Counted from the stretch's first letter, positions 1 through 8,700 are shown. The stretch is 13,633 bases of DNA from an uncultured Arenimonas sp. (GCA_946885815.1 CAMPHE010000013.1:1-13633); one strand, 5' to 3'. Notes: generated by a model from the letters alone, not told the origin. Numbers and translations: made by a program.

Positions 1-678
1 GAAGAACTGGACAAGGAGACGCTGAAGCAACTGGAAGGCACCTCCGCGCGCTTCCCCGTCCACCCCATCTACTGCATCGGCCGCAATTTCGCCGAGCACG
101 CGAAGGAGATGGGCGCGACGGTCGATCGCGGCAACCCGGTGTTCTTCACGAAACCCGCCGACGCGATCGTCGCCGGCGGCGGCGCGGTGCCGTATCCGCC
201 CGCCACGGCCGACCTGCATCACGAGGTCGAACTGGTCGTCGCGCTCGGTCGCGACGCGCACGGCGTGGTCGCCGTCGACGACGCGATGTCGCTGGTGTTC
301 GGCTACGGCGTCGGCCTCGACCTGACGCGGCGCGACCTGCAATCGGCGGCCAAGGCCAAGGGCCTGCCGTGGGACACCGGCAAGGGCTTCGATCATTCCG
401 CGCCGGCGAGCGCGCTGGTGCCGGCCGCGGCTGTCGGCGAGCCGGGCGCACGGCGTATCCGCCTGCAGGTGAACGGCGAGACGCGGCAGGAATCCACGCT
501 CGACCAGATGGTGTTCCCGGTGCCCGAAGTGCTGCACGAACTCTCGAAGCTCTATGCGCTGAAGGCCGGCGACCTGGTGTTCATGGGCACGCCGGCCGGC
601 GTCGCGGCGCTGCAGCGCGGCGACCGGTTCGAGGCCCGGGTCGACGGGCTGCCGACGCTGGCGGGACACATCGTCTGA
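1..678 (+). CDS. Fumarylacetoacetate hydrolase (FAH) family protein, 5'-partial
   Basis: The frame is open from base 1 and ends in TGA at 676-678, giving 225 visible residues. It has no ATG before 109, and conserved family sequence (the PIYCIGRNFAEHAKEM stretch, 64-111) lies upstream of that ATG. The true start is therefore most likely just outside the window, and a start at 109 would cut into the fold. The family fingerprint is clear. His (97-99) and Glu (106-108) form the presumed catalytic dyad, and the metal-binding acids are the two Glu in HHEVELVV (223-225 and 229-231) and Asp in GLDLTRRD (319-321). The C-terminal KAGDLVFMGTPAG signature is present. The length fits small single-domain members such as E. 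coli YcgM and eukaryotic FAHD1, which are Mg-dependent cytoplasmic hydrolases or decarboxylases of small acylpyruvate or oxaloacetate-like substrates. The exact substrate cannot be read from the sequence. The next gene starts 51 bases downstream and is functionally unrelated. Confidence 0.93.
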   Translation, partial: EELDKETLKQLEGTSARFPVHPIYCIGRNFAEHAKEMGATVDRGNPVFFTKPADAIVAGGGAVPYPPATADLHHEVELVVALGRDAHGVVAVDDAMSLVFGYGVGLDLTRRDLQSAAKAKGLPWDTGKGFDHSAPASALVPAAAVGEPGARRIRLQVNGETRQESTLDQMVFPVPEVLHELSKLYALKAGDLVFMGTPAGVAALQRGDRFEARVDGLPTLAGHIV

Positions 679-692
679 CCGCGGTGTAGATT
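663..692 (+). promoter_or_regulatory. Possible sigma-70 promoter for mscL
   Basis: GGGACA at 663-668 matches TTGACA in four of six bases. TAGATT at 687-692 matches TATAAT in four of six, with an 18-base spacer. A start near 699 would give a leader of about 30 bases before the mscL ATG. The -35 lies inside the end of the upstream coding region. Both boxes are imperfect and this is an eyeball call. Confidence 0.3.
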
Positions 693-716
693 GCCCGGGC
701 CGGGGGAAACGTCGAC

Positions 717-721
717 GGGAG
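717..721 (+). promoter_or_regulatory. Ribosome binding site that decides the mscL start
   Basis: GGGAG at 717-721 lies 8 bases before the ATG at 730, a normal spacing. It is only 2 bases before the ATG at 724, and the in-frame TTG at 691 lies upstream of it. Start 730 also yields the N-terminus MGMMSEF, which resembles the MGMVSEF start I recall for Xanthomonadales MscL. Confidence 0.6.
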
Positions 722-729
722 TCATGTGC

Positions 730-1137
730 ATGGGGATGATGTCGGAGTTCAGGGAATTCGCGATGCGCGGCAACGTGGTCGACCTCGCGGTCGGCATCGT
801 GATCGGCGCCGCGTTCGGCAAGATCGTCACGGCGTTCGTCGACGGCATCGTGATGCCGCTGCTCGGCATGATCACCGGCGGCGTCGATTTCTCCGACCGC
901 GCGGTCGTGCTGTCACCGGCCACCGTCGATGCGACCGGGGCCGAGGTACCGGCGGTGCTGTTGCAGTACGGCCTGCTGATCCAGACGATGCTCGATTTCG
1001 CGATCGTCGCCTTCGCGATCTTCCTCGTCGTCAAGGCGATCAACCGGATGAAGCGCAGGGAAGAGGCCAAGCCCGACCCGGTGCCGAGCGAAGAAGTGAA
1101 ACTGCTCACCGAAATCCGCGATGCCCTGAAGCGCTGA
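730..1137 (+). CDS. mscL: Large-conductance mechanosensitive channel MscL
   Basis: The 135-residue protein has the full MscL layout. A short amphipathic N-terminal helix ([10 protein letters not shown]) is followed by TM1 (residues about 15-45), the pore helix with the small-residue pattern [17 protein letters not shown] periplasmic loop follows, then TM2 (about 75-102, [20 protein letters not shown]) and a charged C-terminal helix ending [15 protein letters not shown]. MscL forms a homopentameric inner-membrane pore. It opens under high membrane tension to release solutes during hypo-osmotic shock. The family is usually 130-145 residues, so this copy is complete. The start at 730 is preferred to 724, 736, 739 or the TTG at 691 on ribosome-binding-site spacing and on its match to homologous N-termini. 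A strong hairpin follows 23 bases after the stop, so the gene is probably a single transcript. Confidence 0.97.
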   Translation: MGMMSEFREFAMRGNVVDLAVGIVIGAAFGKIVTAFVDGIVMPLLGMITGGVDFSDRAVVLSPATVDATGAEVPAVLLQYGLLIQTMLDFAIVAFAIFLVVKAINRMKRREEAKPDPVPSEEVKLLTEIRDALKR

Positions 1138-1160
1138 CCGGCGCGTCGCACCGCGTTGCC

Positions 1161-1188
1161 GCCGGCCCTTCGGGGCCGGCTTCATTTT
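1161..1188 (+). terminator. Rho-independent terminator after mscL
   Basis: A perfect 8-bp stem, GCCGGCCC (1161-1168) with GGGCCGGC (1173-1180), closes a TTCG tetraloop and is followed by TTCATTTT (1181-1188). GC-rich stem, UUCG loop and T-rich tail are the standard intrinsic-terminator form. The element sits only 13 bases before the next ATG, so it also forms the leader region of the following operon. That operon's promoter must overlap the hairpin, or it depends on read-through. Confidence 0.85.
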
Positions 1189-1201
1189 CCGGAGTCCGAA
1201 G

Positions 1202-2665
1202 ATGCCCCTGTCGTCGCCGTTCGTTCCATTCGCTTTCGCCGTCGCCACGGCACTCGCCGCTCCGGTCGCCGCGTCCACGGCGCCGGCGGCGTTCGACGCC
1301 GACGACCTGGCGCACGCGGCGGCGCTGCGCGACCGCGCGCTCGCCGACAACGAGGCGTACGCGCTGGTCGAATCGCTGACGACCGAGATCGGTCCGCGTC
1401 TCGCCGGCACGCCGGCCGACGCGCGCGCGGTGGCGTGGGCGAAGGCGAAGTTCGAGGCGCTCGGCTACGACCGTGTGCGGCTGGAACCGGTGACCTTTCC
1501 GGTGTGGCGGCGCGGCGCGGAATCGGCGCAGGTGCTGGCCCCGTTTCCGCAGCCGCTGGCGATCACCGCCCTCGGAGGCAGCATCGGCACCGGCGGCGTG
1601 CTCGACGCGCGGGTCGTGCGCTTCCGGGACTTCGACGCGCTGAAGGCCGCGCCCGACGGCAGCCTCGCCGGCAGGATCGCGTTCGTCGATCTCCGGATGG
1701 AGCGGCATCGCGACGGGCACGGCTATACGCCGGCGTCGGCGATCCGCGGCGGGGGTGCGGTCGAGGCCGCGCGCAAGGGCGCCGCGGCGCTGCTGATCCG
1801 TTCGGTCGGCACCGATCGCGACCGGCTGCCGCATACCGGCGCGATGAAGTACGCCGAGGGCGTCGCGAAGATTCCCGCCGCGGCACTGTCCAACCCCGAT
1901 GCCGACCAGCTGGCGCGGATGCTCGCGCGCGACGTGCCGGTGACCGTGCGGCTCGACATCGATGCCGGCGTCGCGGGCACGTACACCTCGCACAACGTGA
2001 TCGGCGAGATCGTCGGACGCGAGCTGCCGGACGAGGTCGTGGTCATCGGCGGGCATCTCGATTCGTGGGATCTCGGCACCGGGGCGATCGACGATGCCTC
2101 CGGCGTCGGCATCGGCATGGCCGCGGGCGCGCTGATCAAGGCCGCCGGCCGCGCGCCGAGGCGCACGGTGCGCGTCGTCGCGTGGGCGAACGAGGAATCC
2201 GGCCTGTACGGCGGCAAGGCGTATGCCGCGGCGCTCGACGAAGCGGGCGTCGACGCGCACCAGCTCGTCGCCGAGAGCGACTTCGGCGCCGGCCGCATCT
2301 ACGCGCTGCGTGCCGGCGTCGCCCCGGCGGCGTGGCCGGTGGTCGAGGCGATCGGCACGGTGCTCGCGCCACTGGGCATCGTCACCGAGGCCGACGTCCC
2401 GACGGCGGGGCCGGGTCCCGATGTGCTGCCGGCGACGGCGCGCGGCACGCCGTGGGCGCAGCTGGCACAGGACGGCAGCGATTATTTCGACTGGCACCAC
2501 ACCGCGAACGACACGCTCGACAAGGTCGACCCCGAGGCGCTCGACCAGCAGGTCGCGGCCTACGCCGCGCTCGCGTGGCTCGCCGCGGAATCGGCGGTCG
2601 ATTTCGGCCGCGCACCGCCGAAGGCGCCGACGCCACCCGCCCCGCCCGTCCGGGAACGCCGATGA
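1202..2665 (+). CDS. Secreted M28-family zinc peptidase (carboxypeptidase Q-like)
   Basis: The 487-residue protein begins with a Sec signal peptide (about residues 1-25, ending APVAAS), so it acts in the periplasm or outside the cell. A protease-associated-like insert with a GGGAVEAARKGAAALLIRS stretch occupies the first half. The M28 catalytic domain follows with all five expected metal ligands: His285 in GGHLDSWDLG, Asp297 in AIDDASG, Glu332 (with catalytic base Glu331) in NEESGLYGG, Asp360 in ESDFG and His433 in HHTANDTLDK. Order and spacing match the carboxypeptidase Q/glutamate carboxypeptidase branch, which cleaves dipeptides or N-terminal residues using two zinc ions. The C-terminus ends in a Pro- and Arg-rich tail. 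The ATG at 1202 has GGAG at 1191-1194, 7 bases away. The last codons overlap the next gene by 4 bases (ATGA). Substrate is inferred from family only. Confidence 0.92.
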   Translation: MPLSSPFVPFAFAVATALAAPVAASTAPAAFDADDLAHAAALRDRALADNEAYALVESLTTEIGPRLAGTPADARAVAWAKAKFEALGYDRVRLEPVTFPVWRRGAESAQVLAPFPQPLAITALGGSIGTGGVLDARVVRFRDFDALKAAPDGSLAGRIAFVDLRMERHRDGHGYTPASAIRGGGAVEAARKGAAALLIRSVGTDRDRLPHTGAMKYAEGVAKIPAAALSNPDADQLARMLARDVPVTVRLDIDAGVAGTYTSHNVIGEIVGRELPDEVVVIGGHLDSWDLGTGAIDDASGVGIGMAAGALIKAAGRAPRRTVRVVAWANEESGLYGGKAYAAALDEAGVDAHQLVAESDFGAGRIYALRAGVAPAAWPVVEAIGTVLAPLGIVTEADVPTAGPGPDVLPATARGTPWAQLAQDGSDYFDWHHTANDTLDKVDPEALDQQVAAYAALAWLAAESAVDFGRAPPKAPTPPAPPVRERR

Positions 2666-3564
2666 GCGACAGCCCCTATCGCGGCCCGCCGGGCAAGCGG
2701 CCCGACAAGCGCCAGCGCGAACAGCAGCGCGCCGATGCCTCGCGCGCCGACGCCGCGCGCCGCGATGCCGGCGGGCACCGCGGCGCGCGGCCTTCGTCGG
2801 CCGACGTGACCGGACCGGACGCGCGCGAGCCCCGCGAACAGCGGCTGCACGGCGTCAACGCGTGTCTGGCGATGTTCGCGGCGCGGCGCGACGACCTGCG
2901 CAAGGTCTGGCTGCTCGAATCGCGATTGGGAGCGTTCCGCGAGGTCGTCGCGCACTGCGTTAAGCACCGGCTCGGCTACACGGTCGTCGGCGACGAGGAC
3001 CTGCGACGGTTGTCGGGCAGCGACCACCACGAAGGCGTCGTGTTCGCCACCGCGCCGGCCGCGGAGGCGAACCTGTCGGCGTGGTTGCGCGATCTGCCCG
3101 CCGGGCCGCAGCTGGCGATCTGGCTCGACGGCGTAGGCAATCCGCACAACCTCGGCGCGATCCTGCGCACCGCCGCGCATTTCGGCGTCGCCGGCCTGCT
3201 GCTGCCGAAGCACTCGACGCTCGCGCTCTCGGGCGCCGCCGCGCGTGTCGCCGAAGGCGGCGCCGAACGCGTGCCGCTCGTGCGGCTCGGCCGCCCGGAC
3301 AACGCGCTGGCGCAGCTGCGCTCGGCCGGTTTCGTGCCGGCGGCGACGGTGGTGCGCGGCGGCGATTCGCTGTTCCGCACGCCGATGCCGCCGCGGCTGC
3401 TGCTGATGATGGGCGCCGAACAGACCGGCATCGACCCGGCGCTCGCCGGCGTCGCCGCGCTGCGGCTCGCGATTCCCGGTACCGGCGCGGTCGAAAGCCT
3501 GAACGTGGCTTCAGCCACGGCGGTCTTCGTCGCGGAATGGGTGCGGCATAATCGCGGCCCATGA
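2662..3564 (+). CDS. SpoU/TrmH-family RNA 2'-O-methyltransferase
   Basis: The 300-residue protein starts at an ATG that overlaps the upstream TGA (ATGA, 2662-2665). GGGA at 2652-2655 serves as ribosome binding site. Residues 1-60 are charged, Arg/Asp/Ala-rich and probably disordered. A SpoU substrate-binding domain follows (about 62-140, LHGVNACLAMFAARRDD through HHEGVVFAT). The SPOUT trefoil-knot domain has motif 1 (DGVGNPHNLGAILRTA, with Asn163 and Arg169), motif 2 (GAEQTGID, 251-258) and motif 3 (IPGTGAVESLNVASA, with Ser279-Leu-Asn281). These residues form the SAM pocket and catalytic site of enzymes that methylate ribose 2'-OH in tRNA or rRNA. The disordered basic leader plus SPOUT layout recalls E. 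coli YfiF, whose target is not firmly known, so I give no gene symbol. It is cytoplasmic although both flanking genes encode exported peptidases. It overlaps the next gene by 4 bases. Confidence 0.94.
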   Translation: MSDSPYRGPPGKRPDKRQREQQRADASRADAARRDAGGHRGARPSSADVTGPDAREPREQRLHGVNACLAMFAARRDDLRKVWLLESRLGAFREVVAHCVKHRLGYTVVGDEDLRRLSGSDHHEGVVFATAPAAEANLSAWLRDLPAGPQLAIWLDGVGNPHNLGAILRTAAHFGVAGLLLPKHSTLALSGAAARVAEGGAERVPLVRLGRPDNALAQLRSAGFVPAATVVRGGDSLFRTPMPPRLLLMMGAEQTGIDPALAGVAALRLAIPGTGAVESLNVASATAVFVAEWVRHNRGP

Positions 3565-4802
3565 AGAAATCCACCTGCCGCTGGCCGTTCGGCCTCGTCG
3601 CGCTGCTCGTGTCCGCCGTCGCGCTGCCGGCCGCCGCCGCACGGCCCTCGTACGACGTCGACTACACGATCGGATTCGATCCCGAAGCCGGCACCGCGCT
3701 CGTCGAGATCGCGCTGGCGCCGGGCGACGGCCGCGTCGGATCGATCGAATTCGACATGCCGGCGGACCGCTACGAAGCCGTGCGCGGCGACGGCACCCTC
3801 GACCGTGACGGCGACACCCTGACGTGGAAGCCGCCGCGCGACGCCCCGTCGCAGCTGCGTTACCGCTACCGCGTCGACGCGCGCCGCGGCAAGGGCGGCT
3901 ACGACGCACGCATCACCGACGACTGGGCGATCGTCCGCGGCGACGACCTGGTACCGGCCTCCGTGGTGCGCACGACGAAGGGCGCCGACTCGCGCGCGCG
4001 ACTGCATTTCCGCCTGCCCGAAGGCTGGAACGGCGCCGACACGCCGTACGTGCGCAGCAGCCGCGGCAACGATTTCGTCGTCGTGAACCCCGAGCGCAGT
4101 TTCGACCGGCCGGTCGGCTGGATCATCGCCGGCGACATCGGCGCGCGCCGCGAGGACTTCGACGACACGCACGTGGCCGTCGTCGGGCCGCGGAACGACG
4201 ACGTGCGCCGCGTCGACATGCTCGCGTTCTTCAATGCGCTGGTGCCGGAATTCCGCGACGTGTTCGGCGACCTGCCCTCGAAGCTGCTGATCGTCAGCGC
4301 CGGCGACCCGATGTGGCGCGGCGGCCTGTCCGGCCCGCGCTCGCTGTTCCTGCACGCCGACCGTCCACTGATCAGCGAGAACGGGACGAGCACGCTGGTG
4401 CACGAACTGGTGCACGTGATCACCCGCGTGCGCGGCGCCGACGGCGACGACTGGATCGCCGAAGGCCTGGCCGAGTTCTATTCGATCGAGCTGCTGCACC
4501 GCGCCCGCCTGCTGAGCGATTCGCGTGCCGCGCGCGCGCACGCGTGGATGCGCGGTCACGGCGAGGACGTGTCGACGCTCACCAGCGACCGTTCGCGGCA
4601 CGAACGCACGGCGCGCGCCGTCCAGCTGTTCGCGGCGCTCGACAAGGAGATCCGCACCCGCACGAAGGGCGAGCATGACCTCGACGACGTCGTGCGCGAG
4701 TTGCTGGAGCTGCGCGAGATCTCGCGCGAGGACCTGCGCGAACGCGTGCAGGCGCTCACCGGCCGCCCGTCGAAGGTGCTGGCGACGCCGCTGCTCGACT
4801 GA
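3561..4802 (+). CDS. Exported M61-like (gluzincin) metallopeptidase
   Basis: The 413-residue protein begins with MKKSTCRWPFG and a hydrophobic stretch ending PAAAA (about residue 27), a Sec signal peptide. About 240 residues of beta-rich sequence follow, including FDRPVGWIIAGDIG, as in the N-terminal domain of M61 glycyl-aminopeptidases. The zinc motif HELVH lies at residues 281-285. Downstream, WIAEGLAEFYS (298-308) places Glu301 where gluzincins of the M1/M61 type carry the third zinc ligand. The gap of 15 residues between the second His and Glu301 is shorter than the 18 typical of M1. The protein is shorter than classical M61 enzymes (around 600 residues) and lacks an obvious C-terminal PDZ domain, ending instead in a charged helical region. 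The start overlaps the previous stop (ATGA, 3561-3564). I see no good ribosome binding site, which suggests translational coupling. Substrate unknown. Confidence 0.82.
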   Translation: MKKSTCRWPFGLVALLVSAVALPAAAARPSYDVDYTIGFDPEAGTALVEIALAPGDGRVGSIEFDMPADRYEAVRGDGTLDRDGDTLTWKPPRDAPSQLRYRYRVDARRGKGGYDARITDDWAIVRGDDLVPASVVRTTKGADSRARLHFRLPEGWNGADTPYVRSSRGNDFVVVNPERSFDRPVGWIIAGDIGARREDFDDTHVAVVGPRNDDVRRVDMLAFFNALVPEFRDVFGDLPSKLLIVSAGDPMWRGGLSGPRSLFLHADRPLISENGTSTLVHELVHVITRVRGADGDDWIAEGLAEFYSIELLHRARLLSDSRAARAHAWMRGHGEDVSTLTSDRSRHERTARAVQLFAALDKEIRTRTKGEHDLDDVVRELLELREISREDLRERVQALTGRPSKVLATPLLD

Positions 4803-5707
4803 TGCGGCTTCTCGAACGACTGCGTCGCTGGATACCCGTCGCGCCCGCGGCCGAGCCGCCGCTGTCGCGCGCGTGGTCGTCGTGGACCGACTGGCAGGCG
4901 CTCGAGCCCGCCGGCCGGGCGCAGCTGGACGCGCAGTACCGCCTGCAGTGCGAAGTGGCGCAGGCCGCCGGCGAAGACGGCTGGCCGGGCTGGTGCGGGC
5001 TGTGCCGGGCGCCGGTGCGTTTCGCGATTCCGTCGCATGCGGCGGGTCCGCGGGCGAACCTTCGCGAGGAACTCGTGTGCCCGCGCTGCCGGCTCACCGC
5101 GCGCAATCGCGCGGCGATGGCGCTGGTCTGCGAAGGCCGCGACCTCGGCACCGACCGGATCTGGCTGACCGAACAGGCCTCGGCCGCGTTCGTCTGGCTG
5201 CAGGCCGTCTGCGCGCAGGCCGAAGGCAGCGAATACGGCCTCGACGCGCGCACGCGGCCGAAGCTGCAGGCGTGGTTCGAGTCCCTCGGCGGCCGGGGCG
5301 GGCTCGTCGAACGCGACGTCACCGGCGCCGGCTTCGCCGACGCATCGCTCGACGCGATCGGCAGTTTCGACGTGCTCGAGCACGTGCCCGATTATCCGGC
5401 CGCCCTGCGCGAATTCGCGCGGTGCCTCAAGCCCGGCGGGCGACTGGTGCTGACGATCCCGTTCGTCGAGCAGTTCGAGCACACGCTCGTGCGCGCGCGC
5501 CTGCGGGCCGACGGCGACGTCGAGCACCTGCACGAACCGGAGATCCACGGCGATCCGGTGTCGGGCGGCGTGCTGTGTTTCTACCACTTCGGCTGGGACC
5601 TGCTCGACGCGCTGCGCGCCGCGGGTTTCCGCGATGCGCGCTGGCATCGCGTCTGGTCGGCCCGTGAAGGCCTGTTCGGCCTCTGGACCCTCGTCGCCAC
5701 CCGCTAG
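4802..5707 (+). CDS. Class I methyltransferase-fold protein with N-terminal zinc-ribbon-like motif
   Basis: The 301-residue protein starts at an ATG sharing one base with the upstream TGA (TGATG, 4800-4804) and has no clear ribosome binding site. It has no signal peptide. Cys65-x2-Cys68 and Cys93-x2-Cys96 form a likely zinc-binding knuckle pair. The C-terminal half matches the Methyltransf_11 pattern: FDVLEHVPDYPAALREFARC (189-208), then LKPGGRLVLTIPF and a long CFYHFGWDLLDALRAAGF segment. The glycine-rich SAM motif I is not recognisable: the corresponding strand reads DRIWLTEQAS (about 118-127). GSEYG with Glu144 may supply the ribose-binding acid. I recall related proteins with this LTEQ/SEY pattern, often near cell-surface glycan genes, but no characterised function. 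Either it binds SAM in a modified way or it has lost activity. It is the last gene of the overlapping set and ends 40 bases before a convergent gene. Confidence 0.8.
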   Translation: MRLLERLRRWIPVAPAAEPPLSRAWSSWTDWQALEPAGRAQLDAQYRLQCEVAQAAGEDGWPGWCGLCRAPVRFAIPSHAAGPRANLREELVCPRCRLTARNRAAMALVCEGRDLGTDRIWLTEQASAAFVWLQAVCAQAEGSEYGLDARTRPKLQAWFESLGGRGGLVERDVTGAGFADASLDAIGSFDVLEHVPDYPAALREFARCLKPGGRLVLTIPFVEQFEHTLVRARLRADGDVEHLHEPEIHGDPVSGGVLCFYHFGWDLLDALRAAGFRDARWHRVWSAREGLFGLWTLVATR

Positions 5708-5718
5708 GCCGCGTCCGC

Positions 5719-5749
5719 AGGCGCGCCTCCAGGCGCGAAAGCCCGGGCT
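5719..5749. repeat. Palindrome-rich convergent spacer, possible bidirectional terminator or REP-like remnant
   Basis: The 40-base gap between convergent genes contains the perfect palindrome AGGCGCGCCT (5719-5728). A perfect inverted repeat, CGCGCCT (5722-5728) with AGGCGCG (5731-5737), overlaps it. A second palindrome, AGCCCGGGCT (5740-5749), overlaps the stop codon of the minus-strand permease. A hairpin could end transcription from both sides, but neither flank has a T tract. The minus-strand reading CGTAGCCCGGGCTTTCGCGCC resembles the CGTAGCCCGG motif found in dispersed intergenic elements of some gammaproteobacteria. That likeness is from memory. Confidence 0.5.
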
Positions 5750-8700
5750 ACGCGATGCCCCCGACCGGAGGCGTCTCCCTCTCCAGCACTTCAAGCCGCC
5801 GCGTGATCGCGTCCGGCGACCGCGTGAACGGCGCGAGCAGCGCGTAGAACGCGGGCACCACCAGCAGCGACAGCAGCGTCGAGAACGCGACGCCGAAGAT
5901 CACGACGATGCCGATGGTCGCGCGGCTCGCCGAACCCGGACCGCCGGCGAGCACCAGCGGCAGCGCACCCATGATCGTCGCGATCGAGGTCATCAGGATC
6001 GGCCGCATGCGCACCGTCGCCGACTCCACGATCGCCTGCCCGACCGTGCGGCCCTCGTCGCGCAGCTGGTTCGCGAACTCGACGATCAGGATGCCGTTCT
6101 TCGCCGCCAGCCCGACCAGCATCACGATGCCGACCTGGCTGAACAGGTTCAGCGAATTGCCGGTGACCCACAGCCCGATCATCGCGCCGAACATCGCCAG
6201 CGGCACCGTCAGCATGATGGTCAGCGGATGCAGGAAACTTTCGAACTGCGCTGCCAGCACGAGGAAGATCACGAGCACCGCCATGCCCAGCGTGAACACG
6301 ATCGCGCCGCCGGCACGCTGGTATTCGCGCGATTCGCCCTTGTAGTCGATCTGCGCGCGGTCGGGCAGTTCCTCGGCGATCACCTGCCGGGTGAACTCCA
6401 GCGCCTCGCCGAGCGTGTAGCCCGGCGCCAGGCCCGCCGACACCGTGATCGCGCGCAGGCGGTTGAAACGGTTGTACTGGCCCGGCTCGGCGAGTTCCTT
6501 CAGGGCCACGAGGTTGGACAGCGGCACCAGCGTGCCACTGGTCGACGAGCGCACGTACAGATTGTCCAGATCGGCCGGCGAGCGCCGGTCTTCGTCCTGC
6601 GCCTGCAGGATCACGTCGTACTCCTCGCCGTCCTCGACGTATGTCGTGACGCGGCGCGAGCCCATCATCGTCTCCAGCGTGCGGCCGATTTCCTGCACCG
6701 GCACACCGAGGTCGGCGGCGCGCGCGCGGTCGATCTCGACCCGCAGCTGCGGCCGCGTTTCCTGGAAATCGGAATCCACGCCGTACAGCCGCGGATTGGC
6801 TTCCAGCCGCGCCAGCACGCGGTCGCGCCAGTCCGCGAGCTCGGCGTAGTCGGGCCCGCCCAGAACCACCCGCAGCGGCTGCCCGCCGCTGCGCACGAGG
6901 CCGGTGCGCACCTGCGGCCGCGCGACGACGCCCGGCAGCGACGCCAGATCGGCGCGCACTTCTTCCACGAGGTCGCCGGTGCTGGTGTCGCGCTCGTTCC
7001 ACGCCTTCAGCAGCACGATCGCCTGGCCGGTGTGCATCTCGCCGCCGCCGCCGAAGCCGGCGGGCACGCGCGTGTTGACGCGGTCGATCGGCTGCCCCTC
7101 GCCGACGTACTTCCCGATGCGCCGCTCCACTTCCTGCATCTGCGCCACGGTGTAGTCGTAGCCGGCGCCTTCGGGCCCGGACACGGTGACGAAGAAGGCG
7201 CCGCGGTCCTCGGGCGGCGCCAGCTCCGCCGGCACGACGAACACCAGCCCGATCGCGACGGCGAAGCCGGCCACCACGCCCGCGAGCGCCAGCGCCGCGA
7301 ATCGCCGCGGGCGCCGCACCTGCCGCGACAGCAGCCCGCCGTAGCGGGCACCAAACTCGCCGATCCGTCCCTGCAGCCAGCCGCTGACACCCTTCGGCTC
7401 GCCATGTTTGCGGATCAGCAGCGAACACATCATCGGCGTCAGCGTCAGCGCGACGAACGCCGAGATCATCACCGCCGACGCCATCGCCACCGACAGCTCG
7501 CGGAACAGCCGGCCGGTATTGCCTTCCATGAAGCCGATCGGCAGGAACACCGCCGCCAGCACCGCGGTCGTCGACACCACCGCGAACGCCACCTGCTGCG
7601 TGCCGCGGCGCGCGGCCACCAGCGGCGGTTCGCCGAGGTCGGCGCGGCGCTGGATGTTCTCCAGCACGACGATCGCGTCGTCGACCACGAGGCCGATGCA
7701 CAGCACCAGCGCCAGCAGCGTCAGCAGGTTCAGCGTGTAGCCGAACGCCCACAGCGCGATGAACACCGTGACCAGGCATACCGGCACCGTCACCGCCGGG
7801 ATCAGCGCGGCGCGCGCGCTGCCGAGGAACAGGAAGATGACGACCAGCACCAGCGCGACGGCTTCCAGCAGCGTCATGTAGACGCGATCGACCGAGGCGT
7901 CGATGAACACCGTGGCGTCGAACGCGACGAAGATGCGCGTGCCCGCCGGCAGCGTGGCCTGGATCGACGGCAGCGCGTCCTTCACCGCGCGGGCGACGTC
8001 GAGACTGTTGGCCGTCGACGTCTTGACGATGCCGAGGCCGACGTTGGGCTGGCCGTTGCCGCGGAAATACGCGCGGCGTTCCGCCGACGCGCGCTCCACG
8101 TGGGCGACGTCGCCGAGGCGCACGAGGTGGCCGTCGTCGCCCTTGGCGAGCGTGAGCTGCGCGAAATCCGCCGCCTGCAGGTAGGCGCGGCTGACACGCA
8201 GCGTGAAGTCGCGGTCCCGGGATTCGAGCGTGCCCGCCGGCAGCTCGACGTTCTCGCGCCGCAGCGCGTTCTCGACGTCGTTCACCGTGAGGCCGCGCGC
8301 GGCGAGCGCCTCGCGATCGAGCCAGATGCGCATGGAATATCGCTGCTGCCCGCCGACGCGCACCTGCGCCACGCCGTCGAGGCTCGACAGCCGGTCGACG
8401 ACGTAGCGTTCGGCGTAATCGCTCAGTGCGAGCGTGTCGAGGTTCTCCGAGCTCATGTTGAGCCAGAGGATCACCTCGGCGTCGGATTCGACCTTCTCGA
8501 TCTCCGGCGGATCGGCTTCCTCCGGCAGGCGGTCCAGCACGCGGCTGACGGCGTCGCGGATGTCGTTCGCCGCGGCCTCGATGTCGCGGCTCAGCGAGAA
8601 CTCGAGCGTGACGTCGGCGCGGCCGTTGCGGCTGCGCGATTCCACGGTCTCGATGCCTTCGATGCCGGCCACGGCGTCTTCCAGCACCTGCGTGATGCGC

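Noticed and set aside
1156..2661. The long upstream extension (to an 802-codon frame) of the SpoU methyltransferase frame
   Set aside because: The first 500 codons are Arg/Ala/Gly-rich and overlap the M28 peptidase in another frame. The real methyltransferase starts at the ATGA overlap at 2662.
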